64,000 bases of DNA from CALFVT01 sp039989855 (GTDB lineage: Bacteria; Pseudomonadota; Alphaproteobacteria; Caulobacterales; Maricaulaceae): assembly GCA_039989855.1 (NCBI GenBank), contig JBDXGZ010000023.1, forward strand, positions 1 to 64,000, read 5' to 3'. A model generated the notes under the pieces. The model was given only the letters and a program-made list of their open reading frames with translations, searched no databases and was not told the origin of the DNA. Shown piece by piece: positions 1 to 9,584 of the stretch (its first letter is position 1; each line of letters begins with the position of its first letter). Position numbers and translations under genes: made by a program.

Positions 1-508
1 TACCCGTAGCTGTCAGCAACAATGTCGTCCCAAGGTCAGGTTGACGAAGAATAAATTGTGCTGGAATAGCGACCATTAGAAGAGCCAAAATAAGACCCGA
101 TACATGCGATATGCGCCAATTTGGAATATCGTGATAAAACCGCGCCAAAGCCATAACAATACCAAGCTTCATGAGTTCCGAAGGTTGTAGGCGAATCGGG
201 CCTAAATCAATCCATCTTTCAGATCCGTTTATCGTCACGCCAAACATATCAACACCGATAAGGAGCAATAAGGCGACGCCGTAAATTGGGTATGCTACAC
301 TATACCAGACTCTAATATCTACAACAGCAACCACAAACATTAATCCACCGGCTATAATAAGCCTAAAGAAATGCTGTTTCGCGCCAAATGACCACACACC
401 ACCTGTCGCAGCGTAAATCATAAACACGCCAATAAGGCCGATTAGCCCAACCATAGTCGGTAGCAGCCAATTTATATGATAAAGTTTTGTAAAGGTTGCC
501 TTTATCAT
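1..508 (-). CDS. rodA: RodA, rod-shape SEDS glycosyltransferase (partial, C-terminus outside window)
   Basis: This is the N-terminal 169 codons of a SEDS-family peptidoglycan glycosyltransferase, an inner-membrane protein that polymerises lipid II during cell elongation together with the transpeptidase PBP2. The reverse-strand translation starts MIKATFTKLYHINW and contains several hydrophobic membrane segments. It carries the family landmarks NGSERWIDLGPIRLQPSEL and, near the window edge, RQPDLGTT. The start overlaps the mrdA stop by four bases (ATGA), which indicates translational coupling. The rest of the protein lies before position 1. Position directly after mreBCD-mrdA is the classical elongasome order. 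Confidence 0.95.
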   Translation of the reverse strand, partial: MIKATFTKLYHINWLLPTMVGLIGLIGVFMIYAATGGVWSFGAKQHFFRLIIAGGLMFVVAVVDIRVWYSVAYPIYGVALLLLIGVDMFGVTINGSERWIDLGPIRLQPSELMKLGIVMALARFYHDIPNWRISHVSGLILALLMVAIPAQFILRQPDLGTTLLLTATG

Positions 509-2352
509 CCGTCAGCCTTATCGGCTGGTATTAAACCGTCCTTTTGCAAGGCTGCACGTAATATTCCTCTCGCGATCCTCGGAGCTTTAACCGCACCAGA
601 CCCTCCATGCTCAACAACGACGCCAACACTATAGCGCGGATCATCATAAGGCGCAAAACCAACGAAAATTGAATGATCGCGTAACTTCCAAGGTAGCTCA
701 CGATTGTTACGAATACGCGACTCCCGTTCACTAGTGGAAATTCCCCGCACCTGTCCTGTGCCTGTTTTGCCTGCCATTTCTAAGCCCCTAAGCCCTAGAG
801 AGAACCGAGAGAAAGCCGTTCCACCGACTTCTTCTGTCACAGCACGCATAGCATCTTTTACAAGAGCCAAGTTTTCTGGCTTAAACTCCAAAGACGAAAA
901 CTTTGGAGCCTCATCTTGAATAATTAAGTGAGGAGATACTGCTGAAACTCCATTCGCAATACGAGCAGCCATTGTTGTCAATTGCAAAGGCGTCGCCAAG
1001 ACAAATCCTTGCCCTATTGATGCGTTTAAACTATCGCCCGTTCGCCAGGCTTCATTTAACCTATTACGTTTCCATGCATCATCCGGAACAATACCAGACG
1101 TTTGCCCCGATATCCCAAGGTCAAATTTTTGCCCAAACCCAAGGTTCTCCGCAATAACTTTAACACGCTCCATGCCCACTCTTTGAATAATGTCATAAAA
1201 ATAAATATCACAAGACTCTTTCAAAGCACTCCGCATATTCATGAAACCGTGACCGCCATTGGTACGTTTCCAGCAGTGAAAAACGCGGTTCCCTAAGGCA
1301 TATTTACTATTACAATGCACAACATCATCAGGAGAAATTATTCCATATTCTAACCCAGCCAGCATAACTACCATTTTAAACGTAGATGCAGGTGGGTAAC
1401 CTCCACCGATAACTTTATTAAACTGCGGGCGTTTCACGTCAGCATTTAAAGCATCCATATCAGCTTGAGTTAGGCCAGAGACAAATAAATTATTATCAAA
1501 CCCCGGCATAGATAAAAGCGTTAAAACCTCCCCTGTGTGCACATCCATCACGACAGCACCGCCGCTTTCATCGCCAAATAATTCAGCGGCTTTTTTTTGT
1601 AAATCACGATCAATAGTTAACCATACGTCCCCTCCCTGTTTAGCAACATTGTCAGCATTGGGAAATTCACGAACGACCCTACCACGAGCATTCACTTCAA
1701 CTTTTAGCTCACCAGAACTACCACGAAGTTCTTTGTCTTTAGTCGCCTCAACTCCTGTTTTACCAATGTAAAAGGTCGGCTGTAAAAGCATGGGATCATT
1801 ATCTTGCTCAAGGTCTTTAGAATTTGCGCGCCCGACAAATCCAAGAATATGTGAGAACTCCTCTCCTGCTGGATAATATCTCTTTTCACCAACATCGGGA
1901 ATTATACCTGGCAAATCAGGTAGCCGTAAATTCACTCGCGTAAACTCTTCCCAAGATAAAAACCCGTCAACAACTATAGGAATAAAGCTTGCGTGACGAC
2001 TAACATCAGATTTTACACGTTCTTTTTGGGCTTCAGATAATTCAATTAAATTCGCAATTTTGGATAAAGACTCATCCAAATCCTGTACTTGTTCTGGAAC
2101 GATGAGAACGCGGTAATTTTGCTTATTTACAGCAATTTCACTACCATATCTATCGCGTATAACTCCACGTGAGGGTAAGGTTATCTTATAATTGAACCTA
2201 TTATCCTCAGATAAAGATCTATAATCTTGAGCTTTAATAACTTGTAGAAAATAAAGTCTTGTCGTTAAAACTCCAAAAACACCAACGCCGCCGGCACTCA
2301 ACATTGCCGTTCGACGTGTCATAATGTTTTTATGATCATTAGAATCTTGCAT
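505..2352 (-). CDS. mrdA: Penicillin-binding protein 2 (elongation-specific transpeptidase)
   Basis: Class B PBP of 615 residues that cross-links peptidoglycan in the elongasome. There is one N-terminal membrane anchor (about residues 17-37), then a PBP dimerisation/pedestal domain and a C-terminal transpeptidase domain. The acyl-enzyme motif is STFK (Ser323), the second motif reads SCD (380-382), the variant common in PBP2, and the third is KTGTG (Lys529). Length is normal for the family. Start and stop are coupled to neighbours: the ATG shares a base with the mreD stop (TAATG) and the TGA overlaps the rodA ATG. No key residue is missing, so it should be active. Confidence 0.97.
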   Translation of the reverse strand: MQDSNDHKNIMTRRTAMLSAGGVGVFGVLTTRLYFLQVIKAQDYRSLSEDNRFNYKITLPSRGVIRDRYGSEIAVNKQNYRVLIVPEQVQDLDESLSKIANLIELSEAQKERVKSDVSRHASFIPIVVDGFLSWEEFTRVNLRLPDLPGIIPDVGEKRYYPAGEEFSHILGFVGRANSKDLEQDNDPMLLQPTFYIGKTGVEATKDKELRGSSGELKVEVNARGRVVREFPNADNVAKQGGDVWLTIDRDLQKKAAELFGDESGGAVVMDVHTGEVLTLLSMPGFDNNLFVSGLTQADMDALNADVKRPQFNKVIGGGYPPASTFKMVVMLAGLEYGIISPDDVVHCNSKYALGNRVFHCWKRTNGGHGFMNMRSALKESCDIYFYDIIQRVGMERVKVIAENLGFGQKFDLGISGQTSGIVPDDAWKRNRLNEAWRTGDSLNASIGQGFVLATPLQLTTMAARIANGVSAVSPHLIIQDEAPKFSSLEFKPENLALVKDAMRAVTEEVGGTAFSRFSLGLRGLEMAGKTGTGQVRGISTSERESRIRNNRELPWKLRDHSIFVGFAPYDDPRYSVGVVVEHGGSGAVKAPRIARGILRAALQKDGLIPADKADG

Positions 2353-2885
2353 TATTGATAATTCACATCATCAGGGTCAATTAGCCACCGCCTAAAAACG
2401 GCTAAAAGAGTATAAATTGCTGGGAACACGCAAATGGCAACAAAAATCTGTCGCCACAAATCCATCCAATTAACATCAATATCAATGATACGCCCCAAGA
2501 GGAATGTGGTTATAAGCAAAACAAAAATTATACTAAAAGAGAACTCTAACCAAGCCCGCCAAAACCCTAATCTATTTTCTCTTTCTGTTGGTTTGATTAA
2601 CCAAAAAAATATTAAATATACTAAACTCGACATACCAACTAAGTGCCCCATAATGAGATCCGCCAATAAGCCGAGAAAACCAATCAAAACGGGTGTCAGA
2701 TAAGGATGCGACCATCTTGGCCATAAAAAAATGGCTGTCATAGGTAGCCATGTGAATGCCATGATATGATGACCTAATTTAAATGTTAGACCAGAAAAAA
2801 CAATCATGACTAAAGTAAACAACATGCCTTGTAGAGAGATTTGTAAAGCTTCAGGGTGACGGTTTAAGAGTAAATTGGTGTTCAT
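2352..2885 (-). CDS. mreD: MreD, rod-shape-determining membrane protein
   Basis: A 177-residue polytopic inner-membrane protein with about five hydrophobic segments (for example around residues 20-60, 65-100 and 145-165). MreD connects cytoplasmic MreB filaments to MreC, PBP2 and RodA. The sequence is poorly conserved, as usual for MreD, so the call rests on size, hydrophobicity and position between mreC (8-base gap) and mrdA (1-base overlap). It was probably co-transcribed from mreB. Confidence 0.9.
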   Translation of the reverse strand: MNTNLLLNRHPEALQISLQGMLFTLVMIVFSGLTFKLGHHIMAFTWLPMTAIFLWPRWSHPYLTPVLIGFLGLLADLIMGHLVGMSSLVYLIFFWLIKPTERENRLGFWRAWLEFSFSIIFVLLITTFLLGRIIDIDVNWMDLWRQIFVAICVFPAIYTLLAVFRRWLIDPDDVNYQ

Positions 2886-2893
2886 TGTTCAGA

Positions 2894-3805
2894 TCAATCA
2901 ACTTGGATATTTTCATCCAAGTCATTACTATCTTTAGTAAAGCTTACATGATTCTGAGTTTCTTCAGGTTCAAGAATAGGCATGTAGGGATACACCCACA
3001 CCCAATCCAAATTACGGCGTGGAATTAGCGCCACACGCACATCTGATTTAGATAATTTCACAACATAACCAATGGGAAGGCCTCTAGGTAAAATTCCATC
3101 ATCGCCAGATGTGACAATCTCCTGACCATCTTTCCAATTTGACGCGTTATCATAAAATGCTAGCTGCGGCGCGTCATCATTCTTGCCGATTAGAACCGCT
3201 TTTTCACCCGTTTCCAGCACCATAACACTGACACGGCTATTTAGATCTTTCAGCAGTAATATCCGGGACGTTCTTTTCCCGACCCTTATAACATGTCCAA
3301 TTAAGCCAGATTCATGCATAACAGGATGTCCAACTTTGACACCGGCTGATTGTCCCCCATTCAGCAAAACAGAGTATGCAAAAGGACCATTAGATTCTGA
3401 AATAACGCGAAGCGTTATTCTGTCTTCGGGAATATCAAGCCCACTCTCAACATTTAATATAGACTCAAGGTTGTCGAGCTTCGCCTTGAGAGCTCTCGAT
3501 CTGAATTTATATTGCCGAAGTTCCGCATTTTCACCTTTTAATCGTTTATTATCGGAGTGAACTTGTCTTAAATTGGTGAAGTTTCCACCAAAAGACCTCA
3601 TGCCTTTAATAGGCATATTTATAATATGAATTAGAGTTCCACTGGCGGATTCAAGCCCATTTCTTATGGGTGAAAAACGAGCATCATTTGAACGACTAAT
3701 AAAAATCAAGCTCACAGACAGGACAATGAAAGATAAGATTATGACACGTGTAATTAAACGACGGCGAATTAACCTTTCATGACGTCTTCGATCAGCTCTC
3801 ACCAT
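2894..3805 (-). CDS. mreC: MreC, rod-shape-determining protein
   Basis: A 303-residue bitopic protein: a basic cytoplasmic N-terminus rich in Arg, one membrane helix (about residues 18-37), a periplasmic helical region likely to form a coiled coil (about 75-115) and a beta-rich MreC core with the typical segments VISESNGPFAYSVLLNGG and GLIGHVIRVGKRTSRILL. MreC is the periplasmic scaffold that activates PBP2/RodA. It lies six bases after mreB and eight before mreD in the same operon. The acidic C-terminal tail (about 280-303) is outside the conserved core. Confidence 0.95.
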   Translation of the reverse strand: MVRADRRRHERLIRRRLITRVIILSFIVLSVSLIFISRSNDARFSPIRNGLESASGTLIHIINMPIKGMRSFGGNFTNLRQVHSDNKRLKGENAELRQYKFRSRALKAKLDNLESILNVESGLDIPEDRITLRVISESNGPFAYSVLLNGGQSAGVKVGHPVMHESGLIGHVIRVGKRTSRILLLKDLNSRVSVMVLETGEKAVLIGKNDDAPQLAFYDNASNWKDGQEIVTSGDDGILPRGLPIGYVVKLSKSDVRVALIPRRNLDWVWVYPYMPILEPEETQNHVSFTKDSNDLDENIQVD

Positions 3806-3811
3806 AGTCGA

Positions 3812-4852
3812 TTACACGCCGCTAGACAAAACGCCCTTCCACTTCTTCAAATTTTCAACAACCATGCCTGTGCCTTTAACAACGCACGATAAAGGATCGT
3901 CGGCGATTGAAACGGGCAATCCTGTTCTATTGCGCAGTTCTACATCAAGATTACGAAGTAAGGCTCCACCACCAGTTAGCATAATGCCGCGCTCTACAAT
4001 ATCAGCCGCCAATTCTGGTGGCGTTGATTCAAGTGCATTTTTAACTGCCTCTACGATTTGCTCGACAGGTTCCGTCAAACTTTCAGCAATCATAGCTTCA
4101 GTCACACGAATTTCACGCGGGACACCGTTCATCAAATCACGGCCTTTAATTTGGACCGTCAACCCTTCATTATCCGCAGGCATAGTTGCCGAGCCAATTT
4201 CTTTCTTAACACGCTCAGCTGTTTTTTCACCAATAAGAAGGTTCGTTGTTCTGCGAATATATTGGATAATAGAATCATCCATTTTATCACCACCGACCCT
4301 AACAGACCGAGAATAAACGATACCATCTAGAGACAAAACCGCGACCTCGGTGGTTCCACCACCAATGTCAACGACCATTGATCCTGAAGGTTCATGTATA
4401 GGTAAGCCGGCGCCAAGAGCAGCCGCCATAGGCTCCATTATCAAATGAACACGATTAGCCCCAGCTTGATGTGCACTTTGATGAATAGCTCTGCGTTCAA
4501 CAGCTGTCGCACCAGAAGGCACACAAATAACAACTTCAGGCCTTGCAAATCTATTTCGATTACTAACCTTTCGTATGAAGTGACCAATCATCTCCTCAGC
4601 AACGTCAAAGTCAGCAATGACACCATCTTTCATCGGGCGTATAGCTTCTATATTATCAGGCGTACGGCCTAACATCATGCTAGCTTCGGCCCCAACAGCG
4701 TGAACAACTTTGCGACCATTTTTAACACTATATGCAACAACAGATGGCTCATTAAGAACCACATCTCTACCCTTAACATATACGAGCGTATTAGCTGTAC
4801 CGAGATCAATCGCAATATCCTGCGAGAAAAATCCAAAACGAGGCCAGAACAT
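3812..4852 (-). CDS. mreB: MreB, actin-like rod-shape protein
   Basis: Cytoplasmic actin homologue that organises lateral wall synthesis. The ATPase phosphate-1 motif DLGTANTLVYVKG is near the N-terminus, the phosphate-2 motif DIGGGTTEVAVL is in mid-protein, and MLTGGGALLRNLD near the C-terminus completes the fold. I chose the ATG at 4852 (MFWPRFGFF, 346 residues) because an AAGGA Shine-Dalgarno sits seven bases upstream. An in-frame GTG at 4873 has only a weak site. It is the first gene of the mreBCD-mrdA-rodA operon, so the promoter should lie in 4853-5037. Confidence 0.96.
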   Translation of the reverse strand: MFWPRFGFFSQDIAIDLGTANTLVYVKGRDVVLNEPSVVAYSVKNGRKVVHAVGAEASMMLGRTPDNIEAIRPMKDGVIADFDVAEEMIGHFIRKVSNRNRFARPEVVICVPSGATAVERRAIHQSAHQAGANRVHLIMEPMAAALGAGLPIHEPSGSMVVDIGGGTTEVAVLSLDGIVYSRSVRVGGDKMDDSIIQYIRRTTNLLIGEKTAERVKKEIGSATMPADNEGLTVQIKGRDLMNGVPREIRVTEAMIAESLTEPVEQIVEAVKNALESTPPELAADIVERGIMLTGGGALLRNLDVELRNRTGLPVSIADDPLSCVVKGTGMVVENLKKWKGVLSSGV

Positions 4853-4973
4853 GGGCGTTTCCTTCGTAGTCACCTATGATATGGTGACTTTAATTAATTA
4901 TGTAACTTTAATACAAACACTAAAAGTAGCATTTTAGATCATAAACATACTAATGGTCAGAGTGGTGCATAAA

Positions 4974-4985
4974 TGCAAGCTTGCA
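4974..4985. promoter_or_regulatory. 12-bp perfect palindrome upstream of mreB
   Basis: TGCAAGCTTGCA is a perfect palindrome about 120 bases upstream of the chosen mreB start. It lies in the only sizeable non-coding stretch before the operon. Its size and symmetry suit a dimeric regulator, but no specific factor is recognisable. It could be chance, since it is only 12 bp. Confidence 0.3.
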
Positions 4986-5022
4986 AGTAAAAAATCCTAC
5001 GATTTATTCATTTTTTTTACTT
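4985..5022 (-). terminator. AT-rich inverted repeat after the DedA-like gene
   Basis: AAGTAAAAAA (4985-4994) pairs perfectly with TTTTTTACTT (5013-5022) across an 18-base loop. On the minus strand it follows the stop of the gene at 5038 by about 16 bases, so it may end that transcript before mreB. The stem is all A/T except one pair, so termination would be weak. A regulatory role for mreB is also possible. Confidence 0.35.
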
Positions 5023-5037
5023 AAACGACTAAGTCGC

Positions 5038-5721
5038 TTATTCATTGCCACTATATCGATGCCGTAACCATAGCGTCACCATCACAAGACTGATAGCCGC
5101 CAACATAGAAAATATCGTCACACCGATACGATCTGTGTTGGAAATCAACCCTTGTGTGAGCAAAGCTACGATAGTAATTTTAGGCAAAACACCCAATGCT
5201 GTGCCCAAGAAGAATGAGAAAAACTTCAAGCCCGATGCTCCTGCAAACATATTGACGAAGATAAAGGGACCAGTTGGAATAAAGCGAATGATGAAGCTCG
5301 CCATAAAACCATCTTTTTTCAAACGCTGTAAGAGCCTATCGATTCCTCCATTCGCCTTAACAAAACGACTTAAACGCTTACGACCGATCCAACGTCCAAC
5401 ACTAAAATTAACACTTGCGGAAATCAGTGTCGCCACCCAAGCTAAAGGAACTCCAATTACTGGTGTAAAAACCGTCATGACCGCAACAAATAAAGCCCAT
5501 TGCGGAAGAGCTAAAAACGACCCCACAATAAATGTAAGAATTACTATAGAAATAATATAAGGCGATTGCCGAAAGGTCTCGACCCATTGGTAAAGCTCAG
5601 AAACAGGCAAATTCAAAGACGCCCGAGCTAAGAGAATCAAGAAAACTAAAATCACAATAGGACCTAAAGCGAGTAACGTTTTATAGGGAGATGTTTTAAG
5701 CAATGAGGGCATAAATTTCAT
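5038..5721 (-). CDS. DedA/TVP38-TMEM64 (VTT-domain) membrane protein
   Basis: A 227-residue inner-membrane protein of the SNARE-associated/VTT superfamily. Hydrophobic segments occur at about residues 17-37, 53-75, 78-105, 160-185 and 200-220. The family-style core includes GRWIGRKRLSRFVKANGG followed by FIIRFIPTGPFIFVNMFAG, where the R-(F)-x-P-x-G re-entrant segment is characteristic. Members act in envelope lipid homeostasis, some as polyprenyl- or phospholipid-scrambling transporters, but no substrate can be read here. It is a single minus-strand gene between miaA and mreB. Confidence 0.8.
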   Translation of the reverse strand: MKFMPSLLKTSPYKTLLALGPIVILVFLILLARASLNLPVSELYQWVETFRQSPYIISIVILTFIVGSFLALPQWALFVAVMTVFTPVIGVPLAWVATLISASVNFSVGRWIGRKRLSRFVKANGGIDRLLQRLKKDGFMASFIIRFIPTGPFIFVNMFAGASGLKFFSFFLGTALGVLPKITIVALLTQGLISNTDRIGVTIFSMLAAISLVMVTLWLRHRYSGNE

Positions 5722-5861
5722 AGCAAATTACACGAGCCTTATCACACGGGAACAATCATTCGGTAACAATGTTTATCATGAGGATAAGAAATAGAAAGTT
5801 TATTCTCAGGGCGCGGCACCACAATTCAATTAGAATTACGACAACCCTCTTTTACTTCAAA

Positions 5862-5891
5862 TAAAAAAAAGGCGTCCACAAAAGGGACGCC
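5862..5891 (-). terminator. Rho-independent terminator after miaA
   Basis: GGCGTCC (5871-5877) pairs with GGACGCC (5885-5891) over a 7-base loop. On the minus strand the hairpin is followed by a run of eight T (5863-5870). It sits about 80 bases past the miaA stop. A second inverted repeat, ACTGCT/AGCAGT (5919-5942), precedes it. Confidence 0.8.
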
Positions 5892-5970
5892 GCACCAAAA
5901 ACGGTAAGTTTGCGCATGACTGCTTTCAATTAAGAGAGCAGTTAGTTAAATATCACGAATATGTGGCAAG

Positions 5971-6873
5971 TCAACCACTGTGAGCAAAATCACCTAAATT
6001 TACTTCAATATCGCGACCAAACAGGTCGAAAACACCCCAATCATAGGCATATTTGCGAAAATATGTCTTTTGTCGCTTTGCGAACCGACGCGTATCCCTC
6101 TGACATAAGGTCACCCAATCTGCTTTATTCAGGCCAATAGACTGACTTATACCAATCGCTTTCATGACAGGTAAGCTTGGGTCAAGGTTTCGATACAATA
6201 AGGATTCAACTTCATCTCGCCCACCCTCTTCTATCATTTGCACAAAGCGCTTGTTGATCGTCCGATAAAGCGCCTGACGAGGTGGATTTAGCATGAACCC
6301 ACGCCAATAGCCCTTTGGTATAATCGGACGCGTCATATCTTGCCATTCACTCAAAGCTCGTTGAGTATGCTGATAGACACTTAATATGCGTAAGAGTCGT
6401 TGCGGGTCTTGTCCCTGAAGGCGATTCGTAGCCACGGGGTCATTGGCTAAGCCTTCATTATACAGAGCCTCGAATCCCTCCTCTGATAACCGCTCCTTTA
6501 ACTGATTAACAACATCAGCAGGCACGTCAGGTATATCGGCGAGACCATCCGTTAAAGACTTGAAATACATTCCGGTCCCTCCAACAAGGATAGGCGTCTT
6601 TTCACGGGCTAGACAGTCTAAAATCACAGGCACAACGTCTCTCTGCCATTGTCCAACGGAGTAACGCACGCTGCCGTCAACATGACCGAAGAGGTGATGC
6701 GGTATGCCGCACATATCATCCGAATCAGGGCGAGCTGAAATTATCCGTAAATCCTTATAGACTTGCATAGAGTCGGCATTTATGACCTCACCATCATGGC
6801 GTAGCGCCATGCGTATAGCCAAAGCGGACTTTCCACTCGCCGTAGGACCGGCTATCATTACAACAGGCTTCAT
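5971..6873 (-). CDS. miaA: tRNA dimethylallyltransferase MiaA
   Basis: Transfers the dimethylallyl group to A37 of tRNAs that read UNN codons. The protein is 300 residues, normal length. The P-loop GPTASGKSALA is at residues 9-19, followed by the family motif EVINADSMQVYKDL and GGTGMYFKSLTDG. Near the C-terminus are the tRNA-contacting stretches MKAIGISQSIGL and RRFAKRQKTYFRK. It is divergent from serB with only 18 bases between the two start codons, so their promoters must overlap the opposite coding regions. Confidence 0.95.
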   Translation of the reverse strand: MKPVVMIAGPTASGKSALAIRMALRHDGEVINADSMQVYKDLRIISARPDSDDMCGIPHHLFGHVDGSVRYSVGQWQRDVVPVILDCLAREKTPILVGGTGMYFKSLTDGLADIPDVPADVVNQLKERLSEEGFEALYNEGLANDPVATNRLQGQDPQRLLRILSVYQHTQRALSEWQDMTRPIIPKGYWRGFMLNPPRQALYRTINKRFVQMIEEGGRDEVESLLYRNLDPSLPVMKAIGISQSIGLNKADWVTLCQRDTRRFAKRQKTYFRKYAYDWGVFDLFGRDIEVNLGDFAHSG

Positions 6874-6891
6874 AAGGGACCTCGAAACATA

Positions 6892-7782
6892 ATGACCGCA
6901 TCTATAGACTACGTTTTGACATTTGTCTTACCCAAAGCCGATAAAGAGCAATTCGCTAAACTTTGCCAGCATTTTCATAGCTATACGGCTGATACTTTAT
7001 CCAAAGACAAGGCGGTCGACATATATCTGACCACTAGTGATGCGGACGGCATAAGGCAGGGCATTACCAAAGAGTTAGCGCATATCAGCATAACGGCGGA
7101 TTACTGCTTACAAGCCATTGAGGGCCGCAAAAAAACACTTTTAATCTGCGACATGGATTCGACCCTTATTGGCCAAGAATGTATTGATGAGCTTGCTGAC
7201 TATGCAGGCGTTAAAGACCGAGTCAGTCAAATTACTGAACGGGCTATGCGCGGCGAGATCGGCTTTGACGGCGCTCTGCGTGAACGCGTCGGTTTACTTA
7301 AAGGACTCCCCCTCACCGTTATTGAAGAGTGTTATAAAGACCGCATACACCTAAATGACGGGGCGCGAATTTTGGCGCGCACAATGGCCAGCCAGGGTGC
7401 AGAGACCGTTATTGTCTCTGGCGGCTTCACAGTCTTTACATCGCGCGTAGCAAAAGCGGCAGGCTTCTCACATCATCATGCAAACGTCTTATTAGAATCA
7501 GGCGATACGCTATCAGGGAAAGTTCAAGAACCTATCTTAGGGCGAGATGCCAAGAAGTCGCGTTTAATGGAATATTCAGCGCCTCTTGGCGGTCCAGAGA
7601 GGGCCATTGCCATTGGCGACGGCGCGAATGATCTGGCGATGATACAAAGCGCAGGCTTAGGGATTGCTTTTTATGCCAAACCTGCCGTCACAGCCGCCGC
7701 CCATTGCGGCATTGACCATACAGACCTGACGACCGCCCTCTATTTTCAAGGCTACCACGAAAGCGAATTTGTTAAAGATTGA
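6892..7782 (+). CDS. serB: Phosphoserine phosphatase SerB
   Basis: HAD-family hydrolase of 296 residues that makes L-serine from phosphoserine, the last step of the serine pathway. The catalytic motif DMDSTLIGQE has nucleophile Asp87 and general acid Asp89. Motif II is IVSGGFTVF and motif III is GDGANDLAMI. The N-terminal 80 residues form the regulatory ACT-like region found in long SerB proteins. The partner genes serC and serA are about 42 kb away in this window. It converges on degP with 20 bases between. Confidence 0.95.
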   Translation: MTASIDYVLTFVLPKADKEQFAKLCQHFHSYTADTLSKDKAVDIYLTTSDADGIRQGITKELAHISITADYCLQAIEGRKKTLLICDMDSTLIGQECIDELADYAGVKDRVSQITERAMRGEIGFDGALRERVGLLKGLPLTVIEECYKDRIHLNDGARILARTMASQGAETVIVSGGFTVFTSRVAKAAGFSHHHANVLLESGDTLSGKVQEPILGRDAKKSRLMEYSAPLGGPERAIAIGDGANDLAMIQSAGLGIAFYAKPAVTAAAHCGIDHTDLTTALYFQGYHESEFVKD

Positions 7783-7802
7783 ATTTCGGCTTAAATCCAA
7801 GA

Positions 7803-9248
7803 TTAAAAGCGAATACCGTAAAACAAATAATTCCCACGGCGTAGTACTTGAACCATTGTCGCGCCGTCATCTTTAGCGGCTAACTCAATCGCTTCTTCAA
7901 ATGACTTCGTATCGGTGACCGTTTCGAAATCAATTTCTTGAATAATATCACCCGACTGAATTTTACCATAAGCTGGGCTACGCTTGTTAACTTTCGTCAC
8001 GCGTATTCCTTCGACCTCGGTTTTAATGCGGTGCTTTTCACGCACCTCATCCGTTAAGCCTTCGATAGAAATGCCTTCCACCACACGGTCCGCTTCGGCC
8101 ACTTCTTTTTCTTCCGCTTCGCGCTTTTCTTTATTATGCTTTTCCTCAAGGCGGTCGACAGTCGCGGTTAAGGTCCTACGTTTGCGCTTACGCACAATCT
8201 CTAACTTTACCTCTTGGCCGATCTCTTTTTCAGCAATCATACGGTAGATGGATTTCGGCTCGATGATTTCTTCTCCGTCAACGGATACAATTAAGTCCCC
8301 GCGTTTAAGCCCAGCTTCATCTGCTGGCGTATCATCGACGACGGCGCTAACGATAGCGCCCATAGCTTTATCAAGGCCGTAGCTCTCGGCTAATTCGTTA
8401 GATAGTTTCTGCGAGCGCACACGCACACCCAAACGGCTACGGCGCGTTTCACCGAATTCAATAAGTTGATCTACAACGCCGGAAGCCAGATCGGCTGAGA
8501 CAGAGAAACTAATCCCTACGCTTCCGCCTGTTGGAGAGATAATCGCTGTATTCACGCCGATTACGTCTCCCGTCATATTAAATAACGGCCCGCCAGAGTT
8601 ACCTTTGTTGATCGCCACATCGGTTTGGATGAAATCGTCATAAGCCCCTTGATTGATATTGCGGTTGCGCGCAGAAATAATACCCGCCGTGACGGTTCCG
8701 CCGTAGCCAAAGGGATTACCAATCGCCATCACCCAATCGCCGACATCAGACACGTCAGAATCGCCAAAGCTTACATGGGGTATGTAATCAGGCGCTTCAA
8801 ATTTAAGCACTGCAATATCCGTCGATGGATCCGTACCAACGAGGGTGGCTTCAAAGACGTCTCCATTGGGAAAAGCGACTTCAATATAGTCTGAGCCTTC
8901 AATAACGTGATTGTTCGTGACGATGTGACCTTCCGCATCAATCACAAAGCCTGATCCAAGGGATTTTGAAACACGCTCGCCTTCTGAACGGCGCCCACCA
9001 AAGAAATCATTAAACCGCTCTAGAGGTGAGCCTTCGGGGAATCTATCGACCTCGTCTTTCAACTCAATCGTCTGCGCCGTAGAGATATTGACGACGGACG
9101 GGCTAAGCCGTGCAGCAAGCTCGGAAAATCCATCAGGAACACCGCGTTGTGCTATTTGTACACTGTCATCCGCAGCAGCTACTGACGCTGTGAAACACAG
9201 GGTCGAGCCCATTAAAATAGAAGTCGTTATGAGTCGGATTAATCGCAT
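7803..9248 (-). CDS. degP: DegP/HtrA-type periplasmic serine endoprotease
   Basis: Do-family periplasmic protease/chaperone of 481 residues. The signal peptide covers about residues 1-26 (cleavage near VAAA). The trypsin-like domain carries the triad His114 (TNNHVIEG), Asp144 (STDIAVL) and Ser218 (GNSGGPL). Two PDZ domains follow, at about 265-360 and 395-475. A highly charged linker (about 360-390, KRKRRTL through KREAEEKE) separates them. It is the last gene of the folA-hflK-hflC-DUF2065 cluster, a frequent alphaproteobacterial arrangement that groups membrane and periplasmic proteolysis. About 105 bases separate it from the DUF2065 gene, so it may have its own envelope-stress promoter. Confidence 0.95.
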   Translation of the reverse strand: MRLIRLITTSILMGSTLCFTASVAAADDSVQIAQRGVPDGFSELAARLSPSVVNISTAQTIELKDEVDRFPEGSPLERFNDFFGGRRSEGERVSKSLGSGFVIDAEGHIVTNNHVIEGSDYIEVAFPNGDVFEATLVGTDPSTDIAVLKFEAPDYIPHVSFGDSDVSDVGDWVMAIGNPFGYGGTVTAGIISARNRNINQGAYDDFIQTDVAINKGNSGGPLFNMTGDVIGVNTAIISPTGGSVGISFSVSADLASGVVDQLIEFGETRRSRLGVRVRSQKLSNELAESYGLDKAMGAIVSAVVDDTPADEAGLKRGDLIVSVDGEEIIEPKSIYRMIAEKEIGQEVKLEIVRKRKRRTLTATVDRLEEKHNKEKREAEEKEVAEADRVVEGISIEGLTDEVREKHRIKTEVEGIRVTKVNKRSPAYGKIQSGDIIQEIDFETVTDTKSFEEAIELAAKDDGATMVQVLRRGNYLFYGIRF

Positions 9249-9353
9249 AAAACATCCATAACAGACCTACGCTTAAATCCAAGTACACATTACTGTCAGT
9301 GATAGTTAAACCTTGGTCATATCGGTGATAAATAAATCACGGCAATAAAAACT

Positions 9354-9560
9354 TCACGGTAATAAAAACTTAAGAGCGATGCCCACCATAATCACGCCGA
9401 TGATAACATTCACGAGCCCAAAGATATGCAAATCCTTATCGCCACTTTGAAAGACCATTTGGTAGGCTCTGCGTATTTGCCGCGGGAAAATAGCCCAAGC
9501 AGCGCCTTCTACGAGAAAGGCGCCACCTAAAATGATAAACAACAGGGCTAAAAGGTTCAT
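9354..9560 (-). CDS. DUF2065-family small membrane protein
   Basis: A 68-residue protein with two hydrophobic helices (about residues 3-25 and 47-66) joined by the short basic loop FPRQIRRAYQMVF. This is the typical pattern of DUF2065 proteins, which are habitually encoded next to hflC and degP. Function is unknown, but position suggests a role in HflKC/FtsH membrane quality control. The gap to hflC is 24 bases. Confidence 0.85.
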   Translation of the reverse strand: MNLLALLFIILGGAFLVEGAAWAIFPRQIRRAYQMVFQSGDKDLHIFGLVNVIIGVIMVGIALKFLLP

Positions 9561-9584
9561 TTATTGACCCCGTAAGGCGACGAC

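Noticed and set aside
5860..5917. Small peptide gene reading MRKLTVFGAASLLWTPFF on the minus strand before the terminator
   Set aside because: It runs through the terminator hairpin of miaA and has no ribosome site.
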